The notes under the pieces: generated by a model
The model's database searches: none
What the model was told of the DNA's origin: nothing
The model's input: only the letters and a program-made list of their open reading frames with translations
DNA from: Luzula sylvatica
Taxonomy: Eukaryota; Streptophyta; Magnoliopsida; Poales; Juncaceae
Direction of reading: 5' to 3'
Assembly (NCBI GenBank): GCA_946800325.1
Contig: OX326958.1
Span: 29,676,914 to 29,740,913 of the forward strand
Length of the DNA stretch: 64,000 nucleotides
Position numbers and translations under genes: made by a program
In this document: piece by piece, positions 10,060 to 21,300 of the stretch
Numbering within the stretch: the first letter of the stretch is position 1
Layout: every line of letters begins with the position of its first letter

Positions 10060-11937
10060 CTAGCATTACCCCGCGCAATTGCGTGGGGCTGTTCGGGTTT
10101 ATAAGTAATGTAGTTGAAAAAAATTGTTGTTCATTTTGTGTATGTGATTTTCTTTTTGTAATCATTATTATATGTGTAATTTAGTGTGTTGTGTGCGAGT
10201 GAAATTTTGTAGCAAAAATCGTTTGAATATTTTAAGAGCCGGATTTCTTGAATAATTCAAACGGTTATTGCTAAAAAAATTATATATATTTTATACTTCA
10301 TAAGTAAAATAAGGAAAAAGAACGAATGAGTCGTCATGAAATTTATTAAGAACATAATAGTTCAGAAAACATTGCTGAAAAAAAGAGTGTTTTTAATTTC
10401 ACAAATCCTTAATTTCGCTACATATTTAGCACAAATATTTTTCGTCCTTTGTGTGGTCAGCCAACAACAAAGTTTGACGATGTCATCGCTAACCGTTTCG
10501 TTCGAACCTTTAATTTAAATTATGTCATGATTATTCGCAAATCCATGATTTGGTATATTTTTAACCCCCTAATTTTTTTTTGGACATTATAAAAAATTCT
10601 CTATCTTTTCGTAAACTCCAAAAAAAAAAAACTCTTTACCAAAATTTTATTTTAAAATACTCCTTATTGGTGATATTAATTTTTTTTTTCCCAAAATACC
10701 CTCCAAATCTCATATGTAATAATTAAAACTTATTTTTGTTATTTTTTATTAATTTTAAGAAAATTCATAAACACTTCTTAACACGTAGTGATTTAAAAAA
10801 ATTTAAATTATTACATATTTTGTTTATATAATTTTAATATTACATTCTTTATTCATAAAAAAACTAACATTAAATGATAATAAATAAACATCTTGCAAAT
10901 ATATTCATAGAAAATATCTATTTAAACATCTATTTTTTATGTTAGTTTTCTTTTTATGTATTTTTTAATAGTTTTGTGATATTTTATTTTTAAATATTTG
11001 CAAGATGTTTTTTTTATTAATATTGTTCAACTTATTATAATTTTATTTTAGTTTTTCAAGAAAAATAATAAAGAACCAAAATGTAAATTTTAAAACTTCG
11101 AAGTACCAAAATGCAAATATAAAGGACCAAAATGTGAAAAAAGGACCAAAATATAATTTTTTTTAAAAAATAGGACCAATTTGAGGCCCCTGGACTAAAA
11201 TGTAAATTTCAAAACTTCGAAGGGCCAAAATGCAAATATAAAGGACCAAAATGTAAAAAAAAAGGACCAAAATGTAATTGTTTTTCGAAAAAAGGACCAA
11301 TTTGTAAATAAAAAAGGACCAAAATATAAAATAAATATTTAAAAAAAAAGGACCAAAATGTAATTGTTTTTCGAAAAAAGGACCAATTTGTAAATAAAAA
11401 AGGACCAAAATGTAAAATAAATATTTTTTTTCAAAACTTCGAGGGCCAAAATGCAAATTTAAAGGACAAAAATGAAAAAAAAAAGGACCAAAATGTAATT
11501 TTGTTTCGAAAAAAGGACCAAAATGTAAATTTTTTTTATTACAAATAGGTCCCTGGTGACGTGGCTGCACCAGGCAAGAAAAATAATAAAGGACCAAAAT
11601 GTAAATTTTAAAACTTCGAGGGACCAAAATGCAAATATAAAGGACCGAAATGTGATAAAAAAGGATCAAAATGTAATTTTTTTTAAAAACAGGACCAATT
11701 TGAGGCCGCTGGACCAAAATGTGAATATTAAAACTCGAAGGACCAAAATGCAAATATAAAGGACTAAAATGTAAGGAAAAAAGGACAAAAATGTAATTTT
11801 TTTTAAAAAAAAGGACCCAATTGTAAATAAAAAAGGACCAAAATGTAAAAAAAAATATTTTTTTTTACGAATAGGCCCCTGGTGACGTGGCTGCACCAGG
11901 GGGCTGCAAATCCCCTTGAATTAGTATATAGTATAGA
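10060..11937 (-). mobile_element. Non-autonomous Helitron
   Basis: On the minus strand the element starts TCTATACTATATACTAATTC at 11937, a classic plant Helitron 5' end. It ends with a hairpin (CCCCACGCAATTGCGCGGGG, about 10086-10067) followed after five bases by CTAG at 10060. The flanking bases are A and T, as expected for insertion between A and T without target duplication. No Rep/helicase coding is present. Inside are a GGACCAAAATG minisatellite and, at about 10545-11060, a relative of the long-TIR element found at 62054-63475. Confidence 0.85.
11085..11875. repeat. Minisatellite inside the Helitron, unit about 15-20 bp
   Basis: Dozens of variants of AAAGGACCAAAATGTAAAT, often alternating with GGACCAATTTG and CTTCGAGGGCCAAAATGCAAAT. 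A higher-order unit ending GGCCCCTGGTGACGTGGCTGCACCAGG appears at about 11551 and 11873. ORFs reading HFGPFF repeats on the minus strand come from this array and are not genes. Confidence 0.85.
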
Positions 11938-12658
11938 TATGACCTCATTATGTTGAATTACGATTTGTTAGTGCAGTTGTAGGTTCAATTGCCTTAATTT
12001 TATTAGTTGAGGATAAATTATAATGAACTAGGATTAATTATGGCTTGCTATATGACTGAATTCTGTTGATTACGGTTGATTGGGGCTATTCTAGAGTCAA
12101 TTGGCTGGGTTAAGCTTAATTGTGGATACATATTCTGAAATATGTGTTATTTTTGTCAAGATTATAGTCATTTATCCCTAATCTGGTTGAATTAGACTTA
12201 ATTAGTGTCAATAAATTATCGATATTGTTAAATTTCAACATATTATTCTAATTTTATTTTCAATATTTGTATGTTCAGTTGTGTAACGTCGATTGCGTTC
12301 CTTCCAAATTCCTCAATTGACTGCCATCCATAGGAGTTCAAGTTGCCTCGTTCGTCTTTATTAAGGGTCTCTGATAGACCAGACCAAACCTCGAAGAGGT
12401 GTTCCTGACCATGGAAGTACCATGTAATGCCTAAATGCCTTTGTACTATGATTCAAATGGTTTTTGTGAAAGAGCAATTATGGAATAGATGGTCTCGTCT
12501 CAAGCTCTCTTTTGCATTCGTGCAAAATCAACTTTAGAATGATACTATGGCTGCTGGTATACTCGGCTTTATGAGGGTTTAGGGATGGTTCTCTTGGAGT
12601 TTTATGTGGCGTGTGGTTATAAAAGTAGAATGCAACGAATTTTGTATTTTTTTTCTAA
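11938..12658. other. MULE interior between the Helitron and the hAT
   Basis: AT-rich intron-like sequence to about 12270, then GC-richer sequence at 12275-12600 that may be decayed exon or UTR of the captured gene. No clean ORF. Confidence 0.4.
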
Positions 12659-12666
12659 GCTTTGAA

Positions 12667-13987
12667 CAGGCCCGGTCCTATATAATTGGAGGCCTACGAC
12701 ATAATGTCATGATGTTTCGAAAATAAAAAATTATATTATCTTAAATTTAAAAATACATAAATATTAAAAAAAAATAAGTTCAAAATATGATTTGAATTAT
12801 GGTGATAATGAGGAGTTCATTTTCTGAATTAGCAAAAACTAAAACAAATTAAAGTGTAACCTTTTGATTGTAGCCTTTTGCTTATATATCTTGGTACCTA
12901 CAATAAAAATTAGTTAATTTTACATTTTAAACCCTCCATTAAAACTAATCATGTTAAATAGAGAATTAATTGAGAAAAATGATTGATTTTGGGTTAAATT
13001 AGGGCTTAATCGAATACTTGATGAGGTTTCCTGTAAATCATAGCTCATACTTGGTTACACATTTACGCATGCAATTTTGTCGTTTACTGATATTTCAAAA
13101 GAACTATCGATTTTTCTATTTTTACCTCAATCGATTAAAAAATTGAAAAATTAATGTTCATGAGTTTTAAGTTATGACTCAATGTGGTAAATACACAATA
13201 CACATACAGTCTGTTATCAAATGAAAAATGCGATAAATAATGTTAGTAAGCATTTAATTTCATATAATTAAGGATTGATTTAACTCAATTGACAGTTATT
13301 TTGCAGCAAAATCTCAGTTGAGTTAAATTTATATCCCAATTGCTTCAATTTTGTTTAGTCTCGGTTGTGCTGAGAAAATTAATGCATCAGAGTAAAAATT
13401 TAAATCCCCATTAGTTGAGAACGAGTAAAAAAACAAACTAATTGATAAATAACTGTTGAGAATAGAAATTGATTTTGATAATAAAGTGGCATACATGTCC
13501 GTGATGCATCTAGAGTCCCCTATCTTCCACTATGTAGTTACCATCTATAACAATCTCACCTGGAACCTGAGACCACAAAATCAAACATAAAAAGGCTAAA
13601 TTCCCGAAAAATTAAACTATGGGAAATAAATTACCTCCATAATCATTACAAACGATTTCATGCTGTTTCTTTGACGACTACAACCAGAAGAAGTTGAAAA
13701 GACGAAATAGAAGAAATCAGCGAATGGTCTGCTGCTTAGCATCAACAAATGGGTCAGGTGCTTCGCCGTAGCGTAGCTCCGGGCCCCGACTCCAGTCACA
13801 GGCTAACAGGTTGGCTTAACTTCTTGTAGCGTAGTCTCGTTGATTTCTACGTAGCATTCATCTACTGAAACGTATTTGACGCTGGGAGGTCATGGGTATG
13901 GGTTTAGGAGTAAATAAGTGGAGGCCTATGAAATTTTGGGAGGCCTGTGACCTAGGCCTGCTGGGCCTTAGCCCAGGGCCGGCCCTG
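12667..13987. mobile_element. hAT-type element, 1.3 kb, non-autonomous
   Basis: The left end CAGGCCCGGTCCT and the complement of the right end CAGGGCCGGCCCTGG form TIRs of hAT type, with GGAGGCCTA subterminal repeats on both sides. A perfect 8-bp target duplication GCTTTGAA flanks it (12659-12666, 13988-13995). No transposase is recognised. On the minus strand about 13490-13870 is GC-richer and exon-like: VSVDECYVEINETTLQ in one frame, and PELRYGEAPDPFVDAKQQ in another separated by a stop. This may be captured gene sequence of unknown origin. Confidence 0.85.
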
Positions 13988-13995
13988 GCTTTGAA

Positions 13996-15190
13996 CAGAT
14001 GTTTTATTTATCTTGCGCAAGTAATTATGTAAGAAATATGTCGTAATTGTGCATTTAGCATTGGTGATCTAATTATCAATGCTTTTAATTATTGATGCGA
14101 TACTATGACACTTTTATATGACATGTTTCTATAGAAGTAATCCAATACATAAAAAAAAAATCTAATACAATTCTATGGCAATATTTAACATATTTGTGAT
14201 ATTGAAATTACACATCAAAGTACAATACCAAAAATTAGAATTTATCTCATTACAAACATTGAAACATTATAATAATACAAAATTTAAAACTACACATGAC
14301 CAAAAATCTTTTAGCTTGTAGGAACTTTCATCCTAACGAATTATCAAATAAACTTAGAAGTATCATCCATACTTCGTTCTTGATTTGTAATTCGAGGGAC
14401 CTCGCCAAAAACAACAAAGAGTGAAGTTAAAATATTATAAAATTAATTAATAATGACGAAAACTAAAAGAAATAGTATTATAAGTTGTTAACCTCATTTC
14501 ATTACAATAGTTGAACCCACTCTCTGATACACTATTTTACATACACTTGCTAGAATTATTTAATTTGAGTTCAGTTTTCATCTATGACTGATCAATTCCT
14601 CCCAATTTGTCCGTCACTAAGAGCATAATTAATAGCTTACACAGATAATAATAATCCAATGGATTCACAACCAGTCAACCATCTAACAAAATCATTAAAT
14701 GGTGAAAACTTGGAATTGTTTATGTTTGTTGTTTTGGCTAAGTAATCACAACTAATTGTCCAAATAATCAAAATTTTGCCCAAACAATCGCAGTTCGTAT
14801 GTAATTCTTGCATGAATGCTTGAAACTAGACAACAAATAGACAAGGAAAAATTACATACCCAATATTAATAAATTCAATCAGATTCTCTTATCTAGCTGG
14901 TAGAATTCATCCATCGTATTCCTGTTCATTTCTATCTTTTCTAATCAGTTCAGAATCTAAAGTAATTGGTAGGAGTAGGAGTTGAGGTTTTGAATTTTGT
15001 GAGGCAAGACAAAAACATTTAGAAAAAGAAGGGGCAGAATAGGAGAGGAGCTATCACGAGGCGGACTGGGGAAATACAAAGCAACTTTCTACCACGAGGC
15101 AGATTAGAAGGCGAGTTTGATGGCCGCCGGTTGAAAGAGCTTAGGTGTTCGGCGATAGAAATAAGATGAATGGGGTCCTGGTCCCTTTAA
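13996..15190. other. Right interior of the MULE
   Basis: Mostly AT-rich unannotatable sequence. The last 180 bases (about 15000-15180) are G-rich and UTR-like, just inside the right terminal region. No ORF of note. Confidence 0.4.
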
Positions 15191-15208
15191 ACGTGAAAAA
15201 AATGATTT

Positions 15209-15379
15209 TTTTTTTTTTTGAGATAGATGCCCGTAGGCCCCCTACCCTACCCCTATCCCCTACCTAATCTACCCTACTAAGACTACCTAGTTTTTTTCCT
15301 TGGTCCCTGACCGGGTTCGAACCCAAGTCATCCGTGTAGCAGCCCAGATACCAACCATGGCGCTACAAGCGCTGGTGGT
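15209..15379 (-). mobile_element. tRNA-derived SINE
   Basis: On the minus strand a box-A-like TAGCGCCATGGTTGG and a box B GGGTTCGAACCC give an internal RNA polymerase III promoter. A pyrimidine-rich body follows and the element ends in a poly(A) tail, seen as T-run 15209-15220 on the plus strand. A 15-bp target duplication TGAAAAAAATGATTT flanks it (15194-15208, 15380-15394). SINEs are mobilised by LINE machinery. Confidence 0.85.
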
Positions 15380-15998
15380 TGAAAAAAATGATTTGGTTTT
15401 TGATGAACTTGATAGAGAAGATAAAGTATGATGGGCATTTTGCTCAACTATAATGTAATTTAATGACTTAGTTAAGTTTAAAACTGTTAAATTATGTTTA
15501 ATCTAACGTTGATTTGATGATTTGGATATTTTTGATATTTTTAAATTTTTAAGGGGATAAATTTGATAGGTTTCAAAATTTAAGAGGATAAATTTGATGG
15601 AAAACAAAGTTTAGAAGGATAAATTTGATATTTGTAGTTTTAGAGGGACAAGTTTGATATTTTGTAATTTTTGAGGGATATACCTGAAATTGCCCCTTAA
15701 TTTAATTTATTAATTTACTGATTTTTTTTTTTTATATTTCCTTTTTATTTTTAGATTTGTAGTTTTTTTAGACATTTTGTAATTTCTAGATTTTATGACA
15801 TATTTTGCTAATTCTTTATTTAATTTACATGTTTAGGGAAAACATCAAATTGCCTCTCAAGTCAAACATTCATAACGTCTTTTTCCATTATCGCTTCATA
15901 TTAAGGTAACATTGATTTGAAGTTTAGGGTTTTAAAAATATTTAGTCATGTTGAAGATGTTAAGGTTTTGAGTTTTAATATTGATTTCAGTATTTAGC

Positions 15999-16141
15999 CA
16001 ATGGGCTCGTGGCACAGTGGTTGGGTGTGAGACACAATAAATCATATGTTGTGAGAAATTGTGGGTTCGAGTCTTATTGTCATCAATGGATGGAGGACCA
16101 CCGATCCTTCTCCATTTACTCGGTTTTTTTTATCAAAAAAA
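15999..16141 (+). mobile_element. tRNA-derived SINE with 21-bp target duplication
   Basis: A-box-like GGCTCGTGGCACAGTGGTTG near the start and B-box GTGGGTTCGAGTC about 45 bases later, ending in a short A/T-rich tail. The flanks share a 21-base perfect repeat (15978-15998, 16142-16162), so the insertion is young. Confidence 0.88.
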
Positions 16142-16171
16142 AATATTGATTTCAGTATTTAGGTTTGTTAA

Positions 16172-16240
16172 AATATTTAGTTTTTTTTTTTTTTTTTTTG
16201 AAAAACTAAAGAGGCGAAAAATATTTAGTTATATTCAAGG
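16172..16240 (-). mobile_element. Possible truncated retroposon tail
   Basis: A run of about 22 T (a poly(A) tail on the minus strand) plus GAAAAACTAAAGAGGCG is bracketed by AAATATTTAGTT on both sides, suggesting a very short truncated LINE/SINE insertion. Confidence 0.4.
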
Positions 16241-16296
16241 TTTTAGGATTTTAAATTTAAATTAGTTGATATAAATGTACTAAGTTTTAGTTAGGA

Positions 16297-16533
16297 ATGG
16301 ACATATCACGGATGATCAAAACGTGAACCAATCAAGAATTTAGGAGAGGTGTTGAATATTTTTTTGAATTTGCTTTGCACAATTCAAATCGGGGGGAGAA
16401 AATATTATATCCGTGTTATAATCATGTTATTCGTTTTCTTCGTCCCTATATGGAATGCGAGGAGCATTTGATTTACAATGGGTTTATGAGAAGTGATTAC
16501 ACCCATATTAGGTTGCTCACGGAGAATTGTTAA
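16297..16533 (+). pseudogene. CACTA transposase-associated domain fragment
   Basis: From the ATG at 16297 the frame reads MDISRMIKT, a TGA where the family usually has Trp, then NQEFRRGVEYFFEFALHNSN, ILYPCYNH..RFLRPYME and HLIYNGFM, ending in TAA. This matches the transposase-associated domain at the N-terminus of plant En/Spm (CACTA) transposases, which has the pattern GV..F..FA..N and C..C...HL...GF. The rest of the transposase is absent. Subterminal repeats of a CACTA element follow. Confidence 0.75.
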
Positions 16534-16667
16534 GTATCCATAACAAAGAACCAAACATCTCTAATATCGATCATGAGAGAGAAACTGAAATTCCCCGTCA
16601 TATCCTAGTGTTGTTCAGCCACTAGAACTCAATTGAGGTGTTATCAACGGAGTTATTTTTTTAGCTA

Positions 16668-17945
16668 TTGCGCGTTGGTAATAAAATACCACATTAAGTT
16701 GCTGTCCGTTGGTAATGAAGGAAATACAGTTTTTGATCAACGATAAAAGTGTACGTATAAGGACACAAGAAAATACTTGTTCAAGGGAACCAAAATATGT
16801 GTAATGAGATTAGCCAGATTGTAGTTTCAGGAGCACTTCCGTTACAACGGACCATATGTTGCGTTGTAACGGACATGTACGTAGTTGTTGAACCAGATTT
16901 CCAGAGAACAACCCGATGTAACAGACAATAGGTTGTGTTACAACGTAGTCATACGGGTCTGTTGTAACATACGGGTCCGTTACAACATATTATAGTTGCG
17001 TTGTGACGGAATGTTTGGTGAAATTATTTTGTGTATAATTGTTATGCACGATTTTGTATATATGATATACAACTTTTGACTTGTCTTCATCCTATTAAGT
17101 ATAAATAGAATGTTTCTCTCTCCTCTCAGTGTGCTAATCAGTTGTAAACATTCTAGCAATTATTGAAAGAGTGCAACAAGAGAGAGAAAGAGAAAAGAGG
17201 AGAAAAGATATTTTCTCCGTCAGAGAATTGGATTATCGAATCAAACAAGTTCACACATGCCTCGTCTAGGCAGTTGCGTGTGTAACCGAGAGACCACGAC
17301 TCACGGTGGATACGGGTAGAGGAGTTCACACTTGTGACTCTTCGTTTGTGATCAAATCGGAAAAGGAAATGAGAAGAGAGACTAGGGAAGCGTATATGCG
17401 TGGGACACATGAAGACAATCAGAAACATGTCCAAACGGTGGGAGACGTGCGGGTGTGGGATGTATGACTAGTCACCAACGTGGCAGCGAGAAGTGAAGCA
17501 AGGAAAAAAATCATCAACCCTTCGTACGTGATCAATTTCATGTGATAATAGTATATCCTTCTATTGCATCGTACCCTTGGAAAAGTGGCATAATCTCGTA
17601 ATTTGGGAACCGGAAAGAGCCCTCACTTTCGCTGGACGGGACCCGGAGTCGAACGATTCCCTATAGGTAAAAGGTTTTACCAACAGATAACATCACCAAC
17701 GAGCCATTGGTAATACAATAAAAAAAAAAGAATTAATGAAATTACATTGTTACTTGTTTTGTCAAACACAATATCACTAGTGAGTTTCCGTTGGTAATAA
17801 TCAGCACCGTAGCAACAGGCCATTGGTGAAACTTTACCACAACGGTGTACAATAGCAACGTGCCATTTGTGAAACCTTTACCAAAGGTAAACAATAGCAA
17901 CGAACCTTAGCTAGTAAATTTGAACTCCCTGAGAAACGGGCCGTT
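16668..17945. repeat. TTGGTAA-type subterminal repeats, probably of the CACTA element
   Basis: Variants of CCGTTGGTAAT / GCCATTGGTAA / TTTACCAAC recur many times, in both orientations, on either side of a solo LTR (16680-16715 and 17666-17945). Dense short subterminal motifs beside a transposase-associated domain suggest CACTA remains. Neither CACTA terminus was located. Confidence 0.5.
16716..17665 (+). mobile_element. Solo LTR of the 35.8-44.6 kb Copia family
   Basis: Starts TGAAGGAAATACAGTTTTTG and ends ...GATTCCCTATA, aligning along its length with the 1.03-kb LTRs at 35812 and 43578 (shared CGTCTAGGCAG, TTGTGATC, CGTACCCT, GGGACCCGGAGTCGA). A target duplication GGTAA flanks it (16711-16715, 17666-17670), and no internal region remains, the sign of LTR-LTR recombination. 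Much more diverged than the Copia LTR pair. It carries its own cluster of CCGTTRTAACGG-like motifs at 16838-17010. Confidence 0.85.
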
Positions 17946-17948
17946 GGT

Positions 17949-18550
17949 AGAGGTGGCAATCGGGCGAGTCGGGTCGGGTCATTTCGGGTTTCGGTCATTT
18001 CGGTTTGTGGGTCGTTCGGATCGAGGATATCTCGGTTTGCGGGTCATTCAGGTTCATGTCGTTTCGATTTTCGTTTTTTTCGGTTCCGGATCATTTCGAT
18101 TTTTGAGTCATTCGGGTTTCGCAAAATTTTATTTCGAATCATTCAGTTTTTCGAAAATATAGTTTTCGGGTCATTCGTGTTTTAAGATAATTCTGTTTGT
18201 GAATTCCAGATCATTTGGGTCGTGAATTTTGGGTCATTCCGGTTTTGAGTTTCGGTTATTCAAGTTTCGGGTTAGTTCAGATTTTCGGCCGTTCAGGTTT
18301 CGGGTCAATTTCGTTTTCATGCCATTCGGTTTCGGATCCATTTCGAGTTTGGATCATTCGGTTTCGGTTCCATTTTGGTTCGGATTCGGTTTCGAGTAGT
18401 TAAATTTTCAACATTTTTCGGTTCGGGTCGGTTCGGGCTTGGGTTCGGGCTTGGGTTCGGTTGGGACGGGTCGTTTTTTGGGTCGGTCACAAAAGAGTTC
18501 GGATTTTTCGGTTCATTCCTGCCCGACGTTTTTGAATGCCTTTGGAACAA
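17949..18550 (+). repeat. AGAGGTGGCAA-CGGGT low-complexity element, copy 1
   Basis: Begins AGAGGTGGCAATCGGGCGAG and continues with degenerate GGGTCATTCGGTTTCGG units of about 17-20 bases, ending in GGTTCGGGCTTGGG-rich sequence. The same family lies inverted at 34032-34802. ORFs in it are repeat artefacts. Confidence 0.7.
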
Positions 18551-19283
18551 ATATTAACGAGACAACTTGAATTTTAATATTAATTTAATTTAATCACAAA
18601 ATATTGTTCAATACTAAATTAGAAAATAATTAAACAGCATACAATTTATCCATAGTTAAGTACAAGATTTTTGTGCAATGTAAAAACTTTGTGGGTGTTT
18701 CAAAAGAGTGGAAAATTGAAGAATACAATGATTTTGTGAAATTTTAATTTGGGTTTGGTTCCAATTAATCCTACTAAAATATTTTATAAACATTTTTCTC
18801 CATTCTTGTGATGCCACGTCATTTTTTACCAATCTCGGATTTCAAACCTACGGTCAACTATAATTTATAATTTTTTGACCCAGTTCACGCCTTCCTTCTT
18901 CAACAAGACCCATTAAGCACCCATTGCTCATGCCTCACGCCTCTTCTTCTTTCAACAAAGCCCTCTTCAGTCAACACCCCCCTCTCCGGTCTCTATCTCC
19001 TTCAGAGTTTTAGAAGTACATCTCGACACTCCTGTCTTTTCGTCATTCTTCGTCTTCACATTTTCTTCACCATCGTGTCTGTGCCTGGAGGGTTCTCTCC
19101 TTATCGGCCCCGGCTTGCACTTTTCGAGCAGTTCTTCTTCTCCGTATGGTGACTCGAGCAGTTCTTCCCCGCATGTAAGTCTTCTCCAGATAGGTCGCCT
19201 GGGGATTTGCAATTACCCTCTACTTCTCGTTTCTCCCTATATTATCAATAAAGGCTGATTTTCACTGGGGATCTGCAACAGCA
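18551..19283. other. Spacer and leader-like sequence
   Basis: AT-rich to about 18840, then a pyrimidine-rich, GC-richer stretch (18880-19283) with CTCTTCTTCTTTC-like tracts, resembling a promoter-proximal 5' UTR of the broken gene that starts at 19284. Confidence 0.4.
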
Positions 19284-20039
19284 ATGGAAGGCTTCATGGA
19301 TTCAATCAAGAGTATCGATGAAGAGTCTTCACTGTATATTTCGCCTTTTCCTAAAAAAATGGGTTTTAAGGTATTTCAAATGCACAAAATGAATAATTTT
19401 GCATTTTTCCCTTGGTTCAGACTAAATTGTGCATTTTTCTCTTGTTTTTCTTTTTTCAATTTTCCCCAAATACTAAAATAGTTCATTTTCATCAATTGTG
19501 TTGTCCTTATATTGTTAATTTAATTGCAGAAAATTATTAAGATGAAAGATCCTGCACATGCTCGATGAAATGTCTCCAGGTACCACTTCCTATTTTCAAT
19601 TGCAGAATTATGTTCAATTTCAGATTATAATTAAATCGACAAAAAAATCATTCATCTGTTTTAATTTTCTGTTTTCTTTTATAGATGTATATAGAAAGCA
19701 TTGAATATTCTAAGCCACTTGATAAGGCAAAGATATACAAGGTTAATAGTTAACTCCCCTGTGAATATTACTTATGATAGGTTTGTTGATAACTGCTAAA
19801 TTAGATAAAAGTAGATAGTTTACACCGAATCATTGTGCGCGTAGTGATACAAACTATGATGGAAAAGAAAAAATAACTCATAAGGTTCTTGATGATATAA
19901 ATTATGAACATATGCCATATAATGTACTCTCACTATATACCAGTAAGTAATTAATATGAGTTTTGTTATATGTTGTTTATTGGAAGGATAGATCGTAAAA
20001 GAGTAATTCCAGTTAACTAATATAATATTTGGTTTATTT

Positions 20040-21300
20040 TAATGATTAGATTGAATTCTGGTTAATTATCATGTTGCATAAATCACAAAAATGAAATAAC
20101 TTGAAACAGCAGAGGCGTTTTTGCATATTTCACGAAGAGAATTTCTGCCTTTCTATAATCAGTTATTACTTTTGCTTTATACAGTGAGAATTTTGCCCAA
20201 TCTCATTTTTAAAAGGATTAGTATGTGTTTCAAAATTTTACTTCATGCAGGGACCTTATTGCAAAATTTTGTTTTCATACGAATTTTTATCCTTACTTGA
20301 TTTGCTGCTTAATATTAAATTCTGACATAAATTAATTGTATGAGAAAAATGAAATGAATTATGTTTATTATGGATTAAGATCAAATACTGTTGCATTTGT
20401 TCCAAAATATGAAATGAGGGGTATTGGTGATATAATATTTTTTGGTGATCTCAAATACTGTTAAATTTCTTTAAAAAAAAATACTCGTAAGATAAAAAAA
20501 CTGTTAATGATTGGGTCAATTTGACAAAGTTTGCATTTAAGGAGACAAAATTGAAATTTTCTGTTTTGGAAGGGTAAATATGATATTTTGAGGTTTTGTA
20601 GGGATGTGCGTGAAAAATCTGACAAGAGTCGAAAAGAGAACAATCCCAGGCTCGAGAAATATCAAAGATCTTCATCCTAATATTTTGAGGTTTATTTTAA
20701 TGATTTGATTGAATTCTGGTTAATTATCATGAAAATGAAATTTTTTGAAAAAGCAGGGGTCTTTTTGCATATTTCACAAAAGAGCAATTCTGGTTATTCA
20801 TGATCAGTTTTACTTCTGCATTATACAGTGACCTTTTTGCCCAATCTCACTTTTAAAAGGATTATTATGAATTTCAAAATTTTACTTCATGCAGGGACCT
20901 TATTGCAAAATTTCATTTTCATGAGGATTTGTATCATTACTTGATTTGCTGCTTAATATTCAATTCTGACATAAATAAATTGTATGAGAAAAATGAAATG
21001 AATTATACTTATTAGGGATTAAGATCAAATACTGGGTACTGATGCATTTTTCCAAAAATATAAAATGAGGGTTATTGGTGATATAATATTATTTGATGAT
21101 CTCAAATACTGTGTTAAATATGTTACAAAAAATACTTTTTAAGATAAATGCTGTTAATGATTGGGTAAATTTAAATTTGACAAAATTTGCATTTTAGGAG
21201 ACAATTAGAATTTTCTGTGTTGGAAGCATAAATATGATATTTTGAGGTTTTTGGGATGCGCCTGAAAAATCAGACTAAATAGGAGTCAAAAAGATTAAAG
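20040..21300. repeat. Direct tandem duplication, unit about 630-650 bp
   Basis: GATTGAATTCTGGTTAATTA occurs near 20049 and 20706. The order GCATATTTCAC, CCCAATCTCA.TTTTAAAAGG, TTACTTCATGCAGGGACC, GATTTGCTGCTTAATATT, TGAGGGGTATTGGTGATATA and GATATTTTGAGGTTTT is then repeated in both copies, with many substitutions and small indels. An old segmental duplication inside an intron of the broken gene. Confidence 0.8.

Larger units (their letters stand above)
7196..12420 (+). pseudogene. Captured gene fragment split by an LTR retrotransposon and a Helitron
   Basis: An ATG at 7196 opens MILSRLLLHRAC (to 7231). Across the LTR element and one CTTGC target copy, the frame continues at 9859 with FVYPNPPPFN...ELLK and a consensus donor AAG|GTATCT at 9915/9916. 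The Arg/Leu-rich, acid-poor start resembles a mitochondrial presequence. The following intron contains the Helitron. A possible second exon near 12280 (after TTCAG) reads LCNVDCVPSKFLN in phase and then stops; another frame there reads FLPNSSIDC. Upstream, CTTTCGCCCAGTCCA is duplicated in the leader (near 7105 and 7150). I do not recognise the parent gene. It is no longer functional because of the insertion. Confidence 0.5.
6884..15698. mobile_element. MULE-like (Pack-MULE) element carrying nested insertions
   Basis: The ends are inverted copies: AAGGGATAATTTC at the left and, on the complement of the right end, AAGGGGCAATTTC, followed on both sides by repeated TATCAAATTTATCCCTC-like units for about 120-200 bases. 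Long TIRs of this kind are typical of Mutator-like elements. The flanks ATTTTAATTT (6874-6883) and AATTTAATTT (15699-15708) match at 9 of 10 bases, a plausible target duplication, though AT-rich. No MULE transposase is inside. It carries a gene-like first exon (7196-) and UTR-like GC-richer DNA (about 7040-7195 and 15000-15180). An LTR retrotransposon, a Helitron, a hAT and a SINE later inserted into it; removing them leaves roughly 2.8 kb. Confidence 0.65.

Noticed and set aside
11163..11896. Long minus-strand ORFs of HFGPFF-like repeats
   Set aside because: They follow the period of the GGACCAAAATG minisatellite, have no start context and no protein-like composition.
15999..16090. tRNA gene
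   Set aside because: A- and B-box-like motifs are present but there is no cloverleaf; long target duplication and a tail show a SINE.
18317..18550. ORFs in CGGGT-rich sequence
   Set aside because: Low-complexity repeat translations on both strands.
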